Assembly (NCBI GenBank): GCA_958295785.1
Contig: OY282377.1
Span: 3,722,896-3,786,895 of the forward strand
DNA from: an uncultured Latescibacterota bacterium
Lineage (GTDB): Bacteria; Latescibacterota; UBA2968
Direction of reading: 5' to 3'
DNA: 64,000 bases
The notes under the pieces were generated by a model. It was given only the letters and a program-made list of their open reading frames with translations. It had not been told where the DNA came from and did not search any database. This document shows, in pieces, positions 18,145 through 29,367 of the stretch. The stretch's first letter is position 1. The number at the start of each line of letters is the position of its first letter. A program made the position numbers and the translations under genes.

Positions 18145-19128
18145 ATGAATCACAAACACACCCTTCTGTTTTGCCTGTTCGCGGCTGTGCTGCTCTTGGC
18201 GGGCTGTGCCGAGTATCGGGCGTATCGCCATTTAGACCGTGCGGTGGCCCACGAGGCCCATGGCGACAGCGAAACCGCTCTGGCGATATTTCGAGCCACC
18301 GTAGATATGTGTCCCGAAGACGCGGTTTTGCGCCGGTGGTTGGGCAGGGCATATCTGAGAAGCCACCAATACGCCGCGGCCCAAGCCGAGTTTGAAACCG
18401 CACTCGCGTTGGCCCCTCAGTATCTGATCATCTATCGAGACTTGGCGATAGTCAGCGAGGCCCTGAAGATGCCAGAAGTAGCTATCGGCTGGTTGGAAAA
18501 AGCGGCCGCTCAAGTGCCCGCACATGAGGAAACGCACCGCGATCTCATCGGCCTCTATCTGGCACACGATCAATTGCCCGAAGCCCAATCGCTTTTGGAA
18601 ACCGTTATCGAACGCTGGCCCCGTGCGATGTGGGCACATTTTCAACTCGGCGGTCTTTATCTGGTCTTAAAATGGCACGAGCGCGCCGAAGAAGCGTATG
18701 CACAGGTGCTGGCTATTGAACCCCAAAACGAGCGCGAATCAGAACTCCACGCCCGCACACACGGCGAGTTGGGCAATGTGTATTACGCGCGCGAGGACTA
18801 TGAACGCGCAGAGGAATACTTCAAAAAAGCACTGGCACTCAATCCCCTTGACGACAGCAGCCTGAACAACCTCGCTTGGCTATACGCCATTCAGGGGGTT
18901 CACCTGCGCGAAGGCATTCGCCTGTCGCGGCGGTCATTGCGCCTGCGCCCCCACGCGCCTTCCTACATGGACACGCTGGCCGAATTGTATTACAGAATGG
19001 GCAATACCCAACGCGCCATTCTGATCATTCGCCAAGCCATTGCATTGGATCCTGACGACCCAGACCTGCGCGCACACCTGCATCGGCAATTGGCGAAATT
19101 CATCTCGGGCACGCCGGGAAAGGCGTAA
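18145..19128 (+). CDS. TPR-repeat lipoprotein
   Basis: 327 residues from the ATG after TGAGGAG. The signal peptide ends with lipobox LLAGC (Cys about residue 18), so it should be anchored to a membrane. The rest is a near-continuous array of about seven to eight tetratricopeptide repeats, such as DYERAEEYFKKALALNPLDD and AYMDTLAELYYRMGNTQRAI-like units. Proteins of this design act as assembly scaffolds for envelope machinery or exopolysaccharide systems; no specific partner is visible next to it. Confidence 0.8.
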   Translation: MNHKHTLLFCLFAAVLLLAGCAEYRAYRHLDRAVAHEAHGDSETALAIFRATVDMCPEDAVLRRWLGRAYLRSHQYAAAQAEFETALALAPQYLIIYRDLAIVSEALKMPEVAIGWLEKAAAQVPAHEETHRDLIGLYLAHDQLPEAQSLLETVIERWPRAMWAHFQLGGLYLVLKWHERAEEAYAQVLAIEPQNERESELHARTHGELGNVYYAREDYERAEEYFKKALALNPLDDSSLNNLAWLYAIQGVHLREGIRLSRRSLRLRPHAPSYMDTLAELYYRMGNTQRAILIIRQAIALDPDDPDLRAHLHRQLAKFISGTPGKA

Positions 19129-19194
19129 GACGGGAAAGGCGAGAGGCCAGGCAGAGTGACAACTGAAATTAGTAACTGACGTTAGGCAGTACGC

Positions 19195-19260
19195 CAAAGA
19201 TCCTTCTTGTATCTTTGGGCGAGCACGGGGGCATCGCCCCTACACATACTGCGGGCGAGC
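19195..19260. repeat. GC-rich repeat copy in the 19129-19379 gap
   Basis: TTGTATCTTTGGGCGAGCAC followed by GGGGGCATCGCCCCTACACA: one copy of the scattered palindromic unit. A second degenerate stretch with CTTGTATCTTGCGTCTTAC lies just before the next gene. No coding sequence seen. Confidence 0.7.
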
Positions 19261-19379
19261 TACATACACCGCTCGCCTTTTGTGCCTTTGAACGGGCTGG
19301 CGCCCGTTGTACTTTGCTCGTGTTTTTTGTGGCTAAACTGACATCTTGTATCTTGCGTCTTACTTTTTTTATCGATGCT

Positions 19380-21223
<1,844 letters not shown>

Positions 21224-21294
21224 GCGCGCAGGCATAGTCTCTAGCGGGCCGAAGCGAGTAAGAGACGCAACCCGTTCCGCAGAAAGGCGCGAAA

Positions 21295-22023
21295 ATGAGC
21301 GATTCCCTGTTGCAAATCGCATCGCCAATTTTACCCGAGCAAACGCGCACGCGCTTAAACGCCGTGTACGCACGCATTCCCGCGGTGTCGTGCGCCGGGT
21401 GCGACGCGCCGGGGAGTTGTTGCGAACTGACAGACGCCGAATACGATGACAATTTTGCAACCATGTATCCGCTTTACGCCGTGGAATACGTCCATATCGT
21501 GGATTATGTGCGCGCGCATTTTGACGCCAAAAAACAGCGGGCACTGTTGGACATTGTCGATGAACGCCCGCGGCGGTGTCCGTTTTTGACCGATGAAGGC
21601 GGTTGCTCAATCCACCCGGCGCGCCCCTTGACGTGTCGCACGTACGGGGTTTTGAACCATGTGTCACAAGTCAAAGCCACCGCCGCGTCTGCCCATGGCG
21701 AGGTGCCGGGGCAATGGGTATCGGCTTTTTTAGCCATAGAACAGTACAGCGTGTGTTCTAAAACAAAATTAAAAGAAGGCGACAAAGTCGATCAGCACCT
21801 ACAGGCGATGGTCTCATTGCAATACGAACGCGAGTTGATCGACATGTCCAACGCGCTCAATTGGTTGGATGTGGATCGCCGAGCCGCATTTCAGCAGGCC
21901 GCCCACAAAAACCGCCCCACGCGATGGACGTGGGGCGGTTTTAACGCGCTTGCCCAAAAGCCGATGGCATGGGTCACGCGCGCTTTTGCAAATTTTTGGA
22001 AAGCGTCTTTTTTGGGTGAGTGA
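21295..22023 (+). CDS. YkgJ-family cysteine-cluster protein
   Basis: 242 residues after AAAGGCGCGAAA. Two cysteine groups define the family: CAGCDAPGSCC (Cys33, 36, 42, 43) and RRCPFLTDEGGCSIHPARPLTCRTYG (three more Cys at about 98, 106, 117). They probably bind zinc or an Fe-S cluster; biochemical function is not established. It lies 71 nt after enolase on the same strand. A perfect terminator-like hairpin lies inside the last 40 codons. Confidence 0.8.
   Translation: MSDSLLQIASPILPEQTRTRLNAVYARIPAVSCAGCDAPGSCCELTDAEYDDNFATMYPLYAVEYVHIVDYVRAHFDAKKQRALLDIVDERPRRCPFLTDEGGCSIHPARPLTCRTYGVLNHVSQVKATAASAHGEVPGQWVSAFLAIEQYSVCSKTKLKEGDKVDQHLQAMVSLQYERELIDMSNALNWLDVDRRAAFQQAAHKNRPTRWTWGGFNALAQKPMAWVTRAFANFWKASFLGE
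21908..21942 (+). terminator. terminator-like hairpin inside the ykgJ-like coding sequence
   Basis: Perfect 14-bp inverted repeat AAAACCGCCCCACG (21908-21921) and CGTGGGGCGGTTTT (21929-21942) around a 7-nt loop. The right arm ends in TTTT, as in a terminator, but 81 nt of open frame follow. Confidence 0.65.
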
Positions 22024-22100
22024 ATCCGTTGGCTTTCAAATCGGTTTATCGCCAGACAGATGCCACTCCGGCAAAAGCCGGAGGCCAGTGTCTTTCCCCG

Positions 22101-23042
22101 CTAATATCCCTTCTCTTTATCCACCACATTGAGCAATGCCTCGCCCTGCACATACCGGTGCAAATTATCCACAAATCGCGCCATAGCCCGCCGCCGAATG
22201 TGTTGGGAAGACCCCGCGCTGTGCGAGGTCAAAATCACATTGGGCTCGGTCCACAGGGGGCTGTCTTCCGGGCACGGCTCCGTGTACGTAACATCCAGCC
22301 CAATGCCCGCCAGTTTGCCCGACCGCAAAGCCGCGATCATCGCCTCCTCGTCCACCACTTTTCCCCGACTGACATTGATGAAAAAACTGCCCGGCATCAA
22401 CCGGTCAAACAAGTCCCGAGAGATCATTTTGTGCGTTTCAGGCGTGCTCGGGCAACAACTCATCACCACATGGGACTGCGCCATGAGTTCGGGCAAATAG
22501 GCCATTTTTTCCAATTGATCGACCGTGTCGGGGCAATCCATATCTTCGGGATCAACGGCGAGAACGCGAAACTCAAAGGCTTTTGCGCGGTCTGCGATAG
22601 CCAGCCCAATGCCTCCCAATCCAATAATGCCCATCGTCATACCGGCCAGTTCCAAACACGGCACGCGCTCCCAGTGTTTGCGTTTCATAAATGCCAACTG
22701 CGTGTGAATCTGCCGCGTCAATGCCAGCAAGAGCGCGAACGCATGTTCTGCAATTTGCGGGCCGAACAATCCCCCGGCATTGGTCAAGACGATGTCGCTG
22801 TTCTTAAACTTTTCGTACAAATGCCCTTCGGCCCCCGCATGGGGCTGTTGAACCCACTTCAGCGCGTCAGCCGCGTCAAATTCGGATTCGGAAAGCCGCC
22901 CAAAGAGCACTTTGACCCCCGACAGATAATCGGCCTGCTTTTCGCCCTCGGGCAAAAACGCCACCTCCGCTTCAGGCGGCGCGTCATCTAACAACGCCTC
23001 GACCTCCGCACCATTTCGACTGCCGATCAATACGCGAATCAT
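22101..23042 (-). CDS. D-isomer-specific 2-hydroxyacid dehydrogenase
   Basis: 313 residues. NAD(P)H-dependent reduction of 2-keto acids such as hydroxypyruvate or glyoxylate. The nucleotide-binding loop is GIIGLGGIGLAIADRAKAF (GxGxxG) near residues 137-155; the catalytic triad positions are in NVSRGKVVDE (Arg), a Glu in DVTYTEPCPEDSPLW, and the His in LTSHSAG. The start ATG follows AAGGAGATCGCTT. A GC-rich repeat copy lies just upstream. It may serve the same hydroxypyruvate/sugar-acid metabolism as the Hyi-like gene at 12.6 kb, which is inference. Confidence 0.88.
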   Translation of the reverse strand: MIRVLIGSRNGAEVEALLDDAPPEAEVAFLPEGEKQADYLSGVKVLFGRLSESEFDAADALKWVQQPHAGAEGHLYEKFKNSDIVLTNAGGLFGPQIAEHAFALLLALTRQIHTQLAFMKRKHWERVPCLELAGMTMGIIGLGGIGLAIADRAKAFEFRVLAVDPEDMDCPDTVDQLEKMAYLPELMAQSHVVMSCCPSTPETHKMISRDLFDRLMPGSFFINVSRGKVVDEEAMIAALRSGKLAGIGLDVTYTEPCPEDSPLWTEPNVILTSHSAGSSQHIRRRAMARFVDNLHRYVQGEALLNVVDKEKGY

Positions 23043-23137
23043 AAGCGATCTCCTTTTGGTCTTTTTTTTTCACGCGGGGCCAAGCCCCTGCGATTGCCTT
23101 TCATCTGCGTTTATCCGCGTTCTTATGTGGTTACATC

Positions 23138-23800
23138 TCACTCAATCTCAATCCCCATCATGTTCAACTGCCCGCGTGCAAATCTTGCGACGAATGACGC
23201 GCCGTATTCTGCGACGATCTTTTGATACGCCTCGCTGGCTTGCAGGGGTTGATGCCCGAGTTCGTAACATCTGCCCGCTTCCTTCAACGCAATCGGCGCG
23301 TAGGGCGAATTGCGTTGGGCTTCGGCAAAGGCCGCGAATTGTTGACCTGCTTCGGCAAATTTGCCTTCGCTTTCAAGACATGAAGCCAACCCCGACCACG
23401 CGCCATACCCCAATGGCCCTTCTGACGAGTTTTCATCCAGATATTTTTGAAAAAGTGCGCGTGCCTCTGAGATCTGGCCCTCTTCAAAATGCAAATTGGC
23501 CAAGGTCATCAATGCCTCGGCACTGGCGGATTGGCCTGCATAGGTCTCCATCACATCGTGCGAGGTGGCTATGGCGTCTGCGGTGCGGCCTTCGGAAAGC
23601 GCGATATAAACCGATCCCAACGCTTCACGCGCAACCTGGGCGCGTTGTGTTTGCTCGCGCTGGACAAAGACGACGATCAGCGCGGCGGCAAGTGCAATGC
23701 CAAATCCCGCGAGGATGGGGATATAATTTGCCTCAATTCGGTCCCACACCTTGAGAAACCAGACCAACATGTCTTCTTGTTGCGGCTTTGTTTGTTGCAT
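23138..23800 (-). CDS. membrane-anchored TPR protein (YfgM-like)
   Basis: 220 residues from the ATG after GGAAAGGAAAAATTG. A cytoplasmic N-terminal ~28 residues, one membrane helix (YIPILAGFGIALAAALIVVFV), a short coiled segment, then four to five tetratricopeptide repeats. The arrangement matches YfgM/YtfN-type ancillary proteins that sit beside SecYEG or cell-division complexes; assignment to that role is tentative. The 300 nt upstream hold repeats and no gene. Confidence 0.75.
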   Translation of the reverse strand: MQQTKPQQEDMLVWFLKVWDRIEANYIPILAGFGIALAAALIVVFVQREQTQRAQVAREALGSVYIALSEGRTADAIATSHDVMETYAGQSASAEALMTLANLHFEEGQISEARALFQKYLDENSSEGPLGYGAWSGLASCLESEGKFAEAGQQFAAFAEAQRNSPYAPIALKEAGRCYELGHQPLQASEAYQKIVAEYGASFVARFARGQLNMMGIEIE

Positions 23801-24100
23801 CAATTTTTCCTTTCCTATTCGGTGACGCTGGTTCAGACAGGACATTAACGTAGGGGCGATGCCCCCGTGCCCGCCCGAAAATGCAAGATGAAAGATGCGA
23901 GGATAGAAACGTAGGGGTGATGCCCCCGTGTTCGCCCGAAAATGCAAGATGAAAGGTACACAAATTCCATAATTAGGGCAAGGTCGGTTTTGGCGATCAA
24001 TTCCAGCGGCGCGATATCCTCCCATCGATGAATCGGCGAATCTACAAACGGGATTTACACACAAGATACAAGACGCGAAGATAAAACGCTCCTATCTCGT
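23801..24100. repeat. repeat-filled gap with two tandem GC-rich units
   Basis: Two near-identical units of about 58 bp at roughly 23850-23907 and 23908-23965. Each has GTAGGGGCGATGCCCCCGTG, then CCGCCCGAAAATGCAAGATG (second copy GGTGATG and TTCGCCC variants), and continues into AAAG. The rest (23966-24100) has no recognisable feature. Confidence 0.8.
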
Positions 24101-25162
24101 TCACAAGCGTTCATCTGGGGTTGCTTTTGCCGCTTGAAAAAATTCCCGGTTGATCGCGAACGATTTGGCGACGAGATCGACTTGTCTCAAAACCGGAGCC
24201 TTTTTTTTGTTGGGCGCGTAAACCCCGATGTCGATTAAAAAGAACCGATTGATATCCACATCGACAAACGCATAGCTCTTGAAAGGGCCGCCTTTCCAGG
24301 TGGCTTCGTTTTCCCAAAGGCCCTGAAGCACTGTGGCGAGTTTGCCCGCAAATTCGGCCTGCCGCACAGCGACTTCGCCCGGCGCGATGCGGTCACCGCC
24401 AAACCACCGCCCCATGATGTCGTCGCGTTTTTGAATGCACCAGTCTTCGGTGAGTTGATCCGGGTGTACATCCGATTCCCAATAAACCGAGAGCCAGCGG
24501 TTGGGGTTGTCGCGGGCGAGCACCACAAAACCGCTGTCTGGATAGGCTTCAAGGATGCGATAGCCAAAGGGCACGCGCACGCTCCAACCGTAGGTGTCGG
24601 CCAATTCGCGGGTGATGTTTTCGCGTTCGCCAAAGCTGTACACATTTTCGCGCACACTGTGATCAACGGCATTTTCCAATGTGCGATACAAGCGGTCGGA
24701 CTCCATGTAGAGGTTTTCAAGGGTCGTGGCTAAATTTTTGCCCGACACCACGTAAAAGATTTGGTCTTTTGCCCACACGTCTTTTTTCCAAGACACAGCC
24801 GCGCGGCCTTCCAAAATGGCCTGTTGCACTTCGGGGCTGAGAATGTCTTTGACGAATTGCGCGGTGGGATGATCGGCGTTGAGGGGGGCAATGACCAGGA
24901 GATTTTTGCGCTGCGCGTGTTTGTGTGCCTGAAAAAAATTGACATCGCCTTGTTCAATTTCATACACGCGCTCGGCCTGGGGCGTGTAAATAACCGTTTC
25001 AAAAATCTCTCGGAGGGGGTCTTCGAGCGTCTGCCAATCGGTCGAGTCGGCGAGCACGATCAACTTGCGGGCGGGGCCGAGGGATTCGGGCAGGTAATCG
25101 CCGCAGCCGCCGAAGCACAAGACAAAAAGACAAAGCGAGAATTTCATGGAATATTGGGACAT
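24101..25162 (-). CDS. DUF4837-family lipoprotein
   Basis: 353 residues with a lipoprotein signal (SLCLFVLCFGGC). The body matches the DUF4837 pattern: PARKLIVLADSTDWQTLEDPLREIF, then QAHKHAQRKNLLVIAPLN, and a second half with VRVPFGYRILEAYPDSGFVVLARD. DUF4837 proteins are found mainly in Bacteroidetes and relatives, have no known activity, and are presumed periplasmic lipoproteins. Downstream of alr on the same strand (39-nt gap), probably the last gene of the sbcD-sbcC-alr run. An alternative start five codons in (MKFSLCLF) is possible. Confidence 0.8.
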   Translation of the reverse strand: MSQYSMKFSLCLFVLCFGGCGDYLPESLGPARKLIVLADSTDWQTLEDPLREIFETVIYTPQAERVYEIEQGDVNFFQAHKHAQRKNLLVIAPLNADHPTAQFVKDILSPEVQQAILEGRAAVSWKKDVWAKDQIFYVVSGKNLATTLENLYMESDRLYRTLENAVDHSVRENVYSFGERENITRELADTYGWSVRVPFGYRILEAYPDSGFVVLARDNPNRWLSVYWESDVHPDQLTEDWCIQKRDDIMGRWFGGDRIAPGEVAVRQAEFAGKLATVLQGLWENEATWKGGPFKSYAFVDVDINRFFLIDIGVYAPNKKKAPVLRQVDLVAKSFAINREFFQAAKATPDERL

Positions 25163-25201
25163 GAGAGAGTACCTAAAACCGCGTTTGTAGATTGGAACTG
25201 T

Positions 25202-26317
25202 TCACCAAACATATCGCCGAGGCAGGCGTGCGCCGAGTTGGGAAATAACTTCGTGTGAAATGCAGTTTGCCCATTGCGCGAGGTCGGTCACTGTGATTTT
25301 ATGGTCGCCCTGTCGCCCGATCAAAACGACTTCTTCGCCGGGACAAACCGGCGGTATGTCGGTGACATCGATGAGGGTCATGTCCATGCAAATCGCGCCG
25401 ACAACCGCGCAGGGTTTGCCGCGTATGAGGACATGGGCGTTGTTGGACAGGCGGCGGCTGTACCCATCGGCATAGCCCAAGGGCACAAGGGCGATGCGAG
25501 AAGGGCGCGTAAGCGTGCATGTGCCGCCATAGCTGAGGGTTTGGCCGGGCGCGAAATTTCGCACCTGTGCGATACGCGCTTTGAGGGATAGCGCGGGCGA
25601 AAGCGAGAGGCCGCCCTCGCCTCGAGTTGGGGGAACGCCATAGGTGAGCAAGCCCACGCGCACGAGGTCGAAATGCGATTCGGGCAGGTGAACGGTCATC
25701 GCGCTGTTGGCGGCGTGGTGCCATCGGATCGGAATGTGGGCGAGTTTGGACACGCAGGCGGCGAATGTGTCGATCTGACAGCGCGCCTTGTCCATATCTT
25801 CTGCGCGTTCCCACGCGACATGGGTGGCAATGCCCTCGAAAAACAAGTGGGGGTTTGCAGCGATTTTTTGCGCGAGACCGAGGGCATCGTCAGGGGACAG
25901 GCCAACGCGCCCCATGCCGGTATCGACCTTGAGATGAACCCGCGCTTGTGTCTCGCGGCGTTTGGCAGCTCTTGCCAGCGCGGGTATCGCATCGTCGCCG
26001 CCGATGGTTTGAGACAGGGTGTGGACAACGAGGCTTTCGGCTTGTTCGGGCAGGACAGGGGTAAGCACGACAACGGGTGCGCGAATGCCGGCTTTGCGAA
26101 GGGCAACCCCCTCTTGCAACAGGGCAACCCCCAAGGCAGACGCGCCGCCTTTGAGGGCCGCTTTGGCAACGGGAATGAGACCGTGCCCGTAGGCATTGGC
26201 TTTGACAACGGCCATGACCCGGGTCGTTGGCGAGACGCGATGACAGACAGTGGAAATATTGGTTGCAATGGCCGAAAGATCGACTTCGAGCCAGGCGGGA
26301 CGGTCGGGTTGGGGCAT
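25202..26317 (-). CDS. alr: alanine racemase
   Basis: 371 residues. PLP enzyme making D-alanine for peptidoglycan. The cofactor lysine is Lys39 in VVKANAYGHG; HLKVDTGMGRVGL, WHHAANSAMT, the catalytic Tyr in TLSYGGTC and AICMDMTLIDVT are in the usual order. Its ATG overlaps the sbcC stop by one base (TGATG), so the two genes are translationally coupled, an unusual partnership of cell-wall and DNA-repair functions. Confidence 0.95.
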   Translation of the reverse strand: MPQPDRPAWLEVDLSAIATNISTVCHRVSPTTRVMAVVKANAYGHGLIPVAKAALKGGASALGVALLQEGVALRKAGIRAPVVVLTPVLPEQAESLVVHTLSQTIGGDDAIPALARAAKRRETQARVHLKVDTGMGRVGLSPDDALGLAQKIAANPHLFFEGIATHVAWERAEDMDKARCQIDTFAACVSKLAHIPIRWHHAANSAMTVHLPESHFDLVRVGLLTYGVPPTRGEGGLSLSPALSLKARIAQVRNFAPGQTLSYGGTCTLTRPSRIALVPLGYADGYSRRLSNNAHVLIRGKPCAVVGAICMDMTLIDVTDIPPVCPGEEVVLIGRQGDHKITVTDLAQWANCISHEVISQLGARLPRRYVW

Positions 26318-29300
26318 CAGTAGAGCACCTCAAAGCGCGACCCCTGATCGGGGTATTTGGTGACTTCGATCTGCACGGGAAAAGCTTGTTTGAGCGATTC
26401 GACGTGGGTAATGATCAGGATTTTTTCAAAATCGCTGCTGATGGCCTGGATGGCTTCCACGAGGTGGTCGAGTCCTTCGGCGTCTTGCGTGCCAAATCCC
26501 TCGTCGATGACCAGAGTACGCAGGCGCGTCTCCGTGCGGCGGGCCAAGAGTTTGGACAGGGCAATGCGAATGGAAAAGTCAATGCGAAAGGCTTCGCCGC
26601 CCGAATAGAGCTCGTAATTGCGTTCCCCGAGTTCGTCGCTGATTTTGATGTCCAGAGTTTCGCTCGTGCCCCCCTTTTTGAGATCGCGCAGGGATTCGAG
26701 GGCAATTTGCGTGCGGTTGTCCGTCAGGCGTGCGAGAATGCGATTGGCTTCTTCCTCGATTTCCGGAATGGCCTGTTCGATGATGAGTGCCTGAATGCCA
26801 TCTTTGCCAAATGCCGTGACGAGTTCTCGGTAGATGCGAATGTCGCGCTTGCGCGATTTGATTTCTTTTTCCACCGCGTCTCGTTCTGACCGCAGCGCGT
26901 CGCAGCGCTCGATCTCCGATTGCAGAATGGCGTGTCGCCGAAGCAGGTGTTCGCGTTTGGACCTCATCTCCGCGATGGTTTTCTCCAGCGCATCGGCTTC
27001 TTCAAGGGTGGATTCGGCGCGGTTGATGGCTTCGGTGAGTTCTGCCAAACGCCGGTGGGTCTGCCCGTGCCTCTCGGTGAGATTTGTCAGGCGGTCGGTT
27101 GCGGCATTGAGGCGCGTTTGTGCATTTTCAAAATGGCGTTGGGCACTTTGAAGGCGTTCGTATTGCGCGGGCGCGTCGCCGAGGTCCGCGAGTTGCTGGG
27201 CGAGTTGCCGATGGTGTTCGGCGTTGTAATTCAGGGCGCGGATGCGATTTTGCACTTGTTCGCGCTCTCGTTGCTCGTTGGGCGCGTATTTTTTTTCGTT
27301 GAGCCACTGCTGTGCGAGGTCGCGTTTTTGGCGAAACCCGGGCAATTCCGCGAGGATTTTTTCTCGGCGTTCACGGGCCATTTGGAGTTGGGCATTGCGC
27401 CCCTCAACCGATTCGAGGTCTTTGAGTTTTTCGCGCAGGGTGCGGTGTTCGGCCGGGCTATAGGCCAAATTTTCCAACGCACTGCGGGCATTGGACAGGG
27501 CGCGCGCTTCCGGGCTGTTTTGGGTTTGCTCGCGCAACTGGGCTTTTAGATCGCGGATTTGTGCGGTCGTAGTCTCGCGGGTTTGCGCGGCATTTTCGGC
27601 TTCTTTTACCGCGGCTTCGGCTTCGGCGAGGCGCTGGGCCGCGCCCTCGGTTGGGGCGAGTTGGTTTTTGATGTCTTGATAGCGACGGCGATACTGTTCG
27701 CGTTGGGCTTCGGCTTTTTGAATGCCGGCCTCCAATTGCGCGATTTGTGCGCGCTGTTCGCCCAACTGGTTCGAGAGCTTGACCGCCACTTCTTCGCGGT
27801 GGCGCTGATCGAGTTCGCTGCCGCACAAAGGGCATGAAGCGTCCCGAACATTTTGCAGGGTTTGTTGTTGTTGGGCGATTTCTTCACGGGCAAGGCGCAG
27901 GGTTTTGAGGCGGTCCGAATCGGTTTCGATCTGAATTTTGAGAGCACTGCCTTTGGTGCGAATCTCGTCGCGTTGGGCTTCGAGGGATTGAATTTGTTCG
28001 GTTTGTGCATGGCGTTTTCGCCGCGTTTCCCTGCGGGCCTCCAGTTCGGTCAAGACCGCGTCTGTCTGTTGCAATTGCTGCGTGTGCGTGTTGATGGACA
28101 CTTGCAGGTCTGCACAGGTGCTTTCGATTTTTCGCTCGAGGTCTCGAATGCTGCGCTCGGCGCGTTCTCGGTTTTCGCGCAGGGCTTCCCATTCGCGGTC
28201 CTGCTCTCGGGCGCGGTGCAATGCCTCGACTTGTGCTTGAATGCTTTGGCGATTTGCCAACAGGGTTTCGGTTTCGCGCAACTCGGTCTCTGCTTGCTCA
28301 ACGCGCACTTCCCATTCGCCCAAGCGGCGCTCTACTTCGTGACGCTGGTCCGCGATTTTTTGATCGAGTTCTGCGGCGCGTTGTTCGAGAGGCCGCAGCG
28401 CGTGGAGTTTTTTTTGCCAGTCTGCGTCTTCTCGTTGCAAGGCGCGGTGTTTCTCGGCTGCGCTCGTGATCTCGTCGCGCCTGTCGAGGATTGCGCGGTA
28501 GGTCGCCACGTCTTTTTGAACGCTTTCGCGCTCGGTTTGTCTTTCCCGCATTTCCGATTCGATGCGCGCTACATCCGCTTGCAGGGCGTCGCGCTCGGCT
28601 TCATGGCGTTCGCGCTGGGTGCGTATTTTTTGCAGGGCTTCGCGCCGATTCTCCGCGCTTTCCAAGTCGCGTTCAGCTTCGCGGCGTTGGGTCTCGACCC
28701 CATCGCGCTGCGCCACAAATTCGCCGCGTTTTTCTATCGCCTGCGCGATGTCGTCCTTTTTCGCCTGGGCGGTTGCGAGCGAGATCTCGCCCTTGCGTGC
28801 GCGCTCTCGCGCCCGGGCAGACAGGGCGTCGTAGTGCGATAACCCCAAAATGTCCGAGAGGAGGATTTTTCGATCACTTGCTTTGCAGCGCGTAAATTCA
28901 TCCGCGCGGCCCTGAAGCAGGAACGCCGAATTGATGAAGGTCGGATAGGTCATGCACAACAGGGCGTCGATCCGCGCTTGGGTTTTGCGAACCGCATCTT
29001 GTTCCGAAAGAGCTTTGTACCCGCCGGTTTCCGGCGAGAAAATTTGCAACTCGAGGCGCGTGGTCGCGCTTTTCCCGGTCTTGCGAAAACTGCGCGTGAC
29101 GCGATACCGGTCGTCTTCGAGGTGAAATTCAAAATCGACTCGCATTTCAGTGGCGCCAATCCGCAACAGCCCGTTGTTGGGGCTTTGGTCGCGCCCGAAT
29201 TTGCGGGCTTCGCCCCACAGTGCCCATGTGATGGCGTCGAGCAAGGCGGATTTGCCGTGCCCATTGCGCCCGGAGATGCAGGCGACGTGAAAGCCGGAAA

Positions 29301-29367
29301 AATCCAGGGGCGGCACGTTTTCGCCATAGCTGAGGAAGTTTTGGAGGGAAAGACTGATGGGAATCAT
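26317..29367 (-). CDS. sbcC: SbcC/Rad50-type SMC-like nuclease ATPase subunit
   Basis: 1016 residues. Walker A GRNGHGKSA at 33-41, long heptad-rich coiled coils either side of a zinc hook (SCPLCGSEL near residue 510), then the ABC signature region LYSGGEAFRIDFS, Walker B LRTLVIDEGFGTQD and a late HVESL switch. With SbcD it forms the SbcCD (Mre11-Rad50-like) complex that opens hairpins and processes double-strand breaks; relevant in a window full of palindromic repeats. Overlaps sbcD by 4 nt (ATGA) and alr by 1 nt. Confidence 0.95.
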   Translation of the reverse strand: MIPISLSLQNFLSYGENVPPLDFSGFHVACISGRNGHGKSALLDAITWALWGEARKFGRDQSPNNGLLRIGATEMRVDFEFHLEDDRYRVTRSFRKTGKSATTRLELQIFSPETGGYKALSEQDAVRKTQARIDALLCMTYPTFINSAFLLQGRADEFTRCKASDRKILLSDILGLSHYDALSARARERARKGEISLATAQAKKDDIAQAIEKRGEFVAQRDGVETQRREAERDLESAENRREALQKIRTQRERHEAERDALQADVARIESEMRERQTERESVQKDVATYRAILDRRDEITSAAEKHRALQREDADWQKKLHALRPLEQRAAELDQKIADQRHEVERRLGEWEVRVEQAETELRETETLLANRQSIQAQVEALHRAREQDREWEALRENRERAERSIRDLERKIESTCADLQVSINTHTQQLQQTDAVLTELEARRETRRKRHAQTEQIQSLEAQRDEIRTKGSALKIQIETDSDRLKTLRLAREEIAQQQQTLQNVRDASCPLCGSELDQRHREEVAVKLSNQLGEQRAQIAQLEAGIQKAEAQREQYRRRYQDIKNQLAPTEGAAQRLAEAEAAVKEAENAAQTRETTTAQIRDLKAQLREQTQNSPEARALSNARSALENLAYSPAEHRTLREKLKDLESVEGRNAQLQMARERREKILAELPGFRQKRDLAQQWLNEKKYAPNEQREREQVQNRIRALNYNAEHHRQLAQQLADLGDAPAQYERLQSAQRHFENAQTRLNAATDRLTNLTERHGQTHRRLAELTEAINRAESTLEEADALEKTIAEMRSKREHLLRRHAILQSEIERCDALRSERDAVEKEIKSRKRDIRIYRELVTAFGKDGIQALIIEQAIPEIEEEANRILARLTDNRTQIALESLRDLKKGGTSETLDIKISDELGERNYELYSGGEAFRIDFSIRIALSKLLARRTETRLRTLVIDEGFGTQDAEGLDHLVEAIQAISSDFEKILIITHVESLKQAFPVQIEVTKYPDQGSRFEVLY

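Noticed and set aside
23850-23965. Possible CRISPR-like repeats
   Set aside because: Only two units in tandem with no unique spacers of constant length, and the same unit is scattered singly elsewhere; no cas genes.
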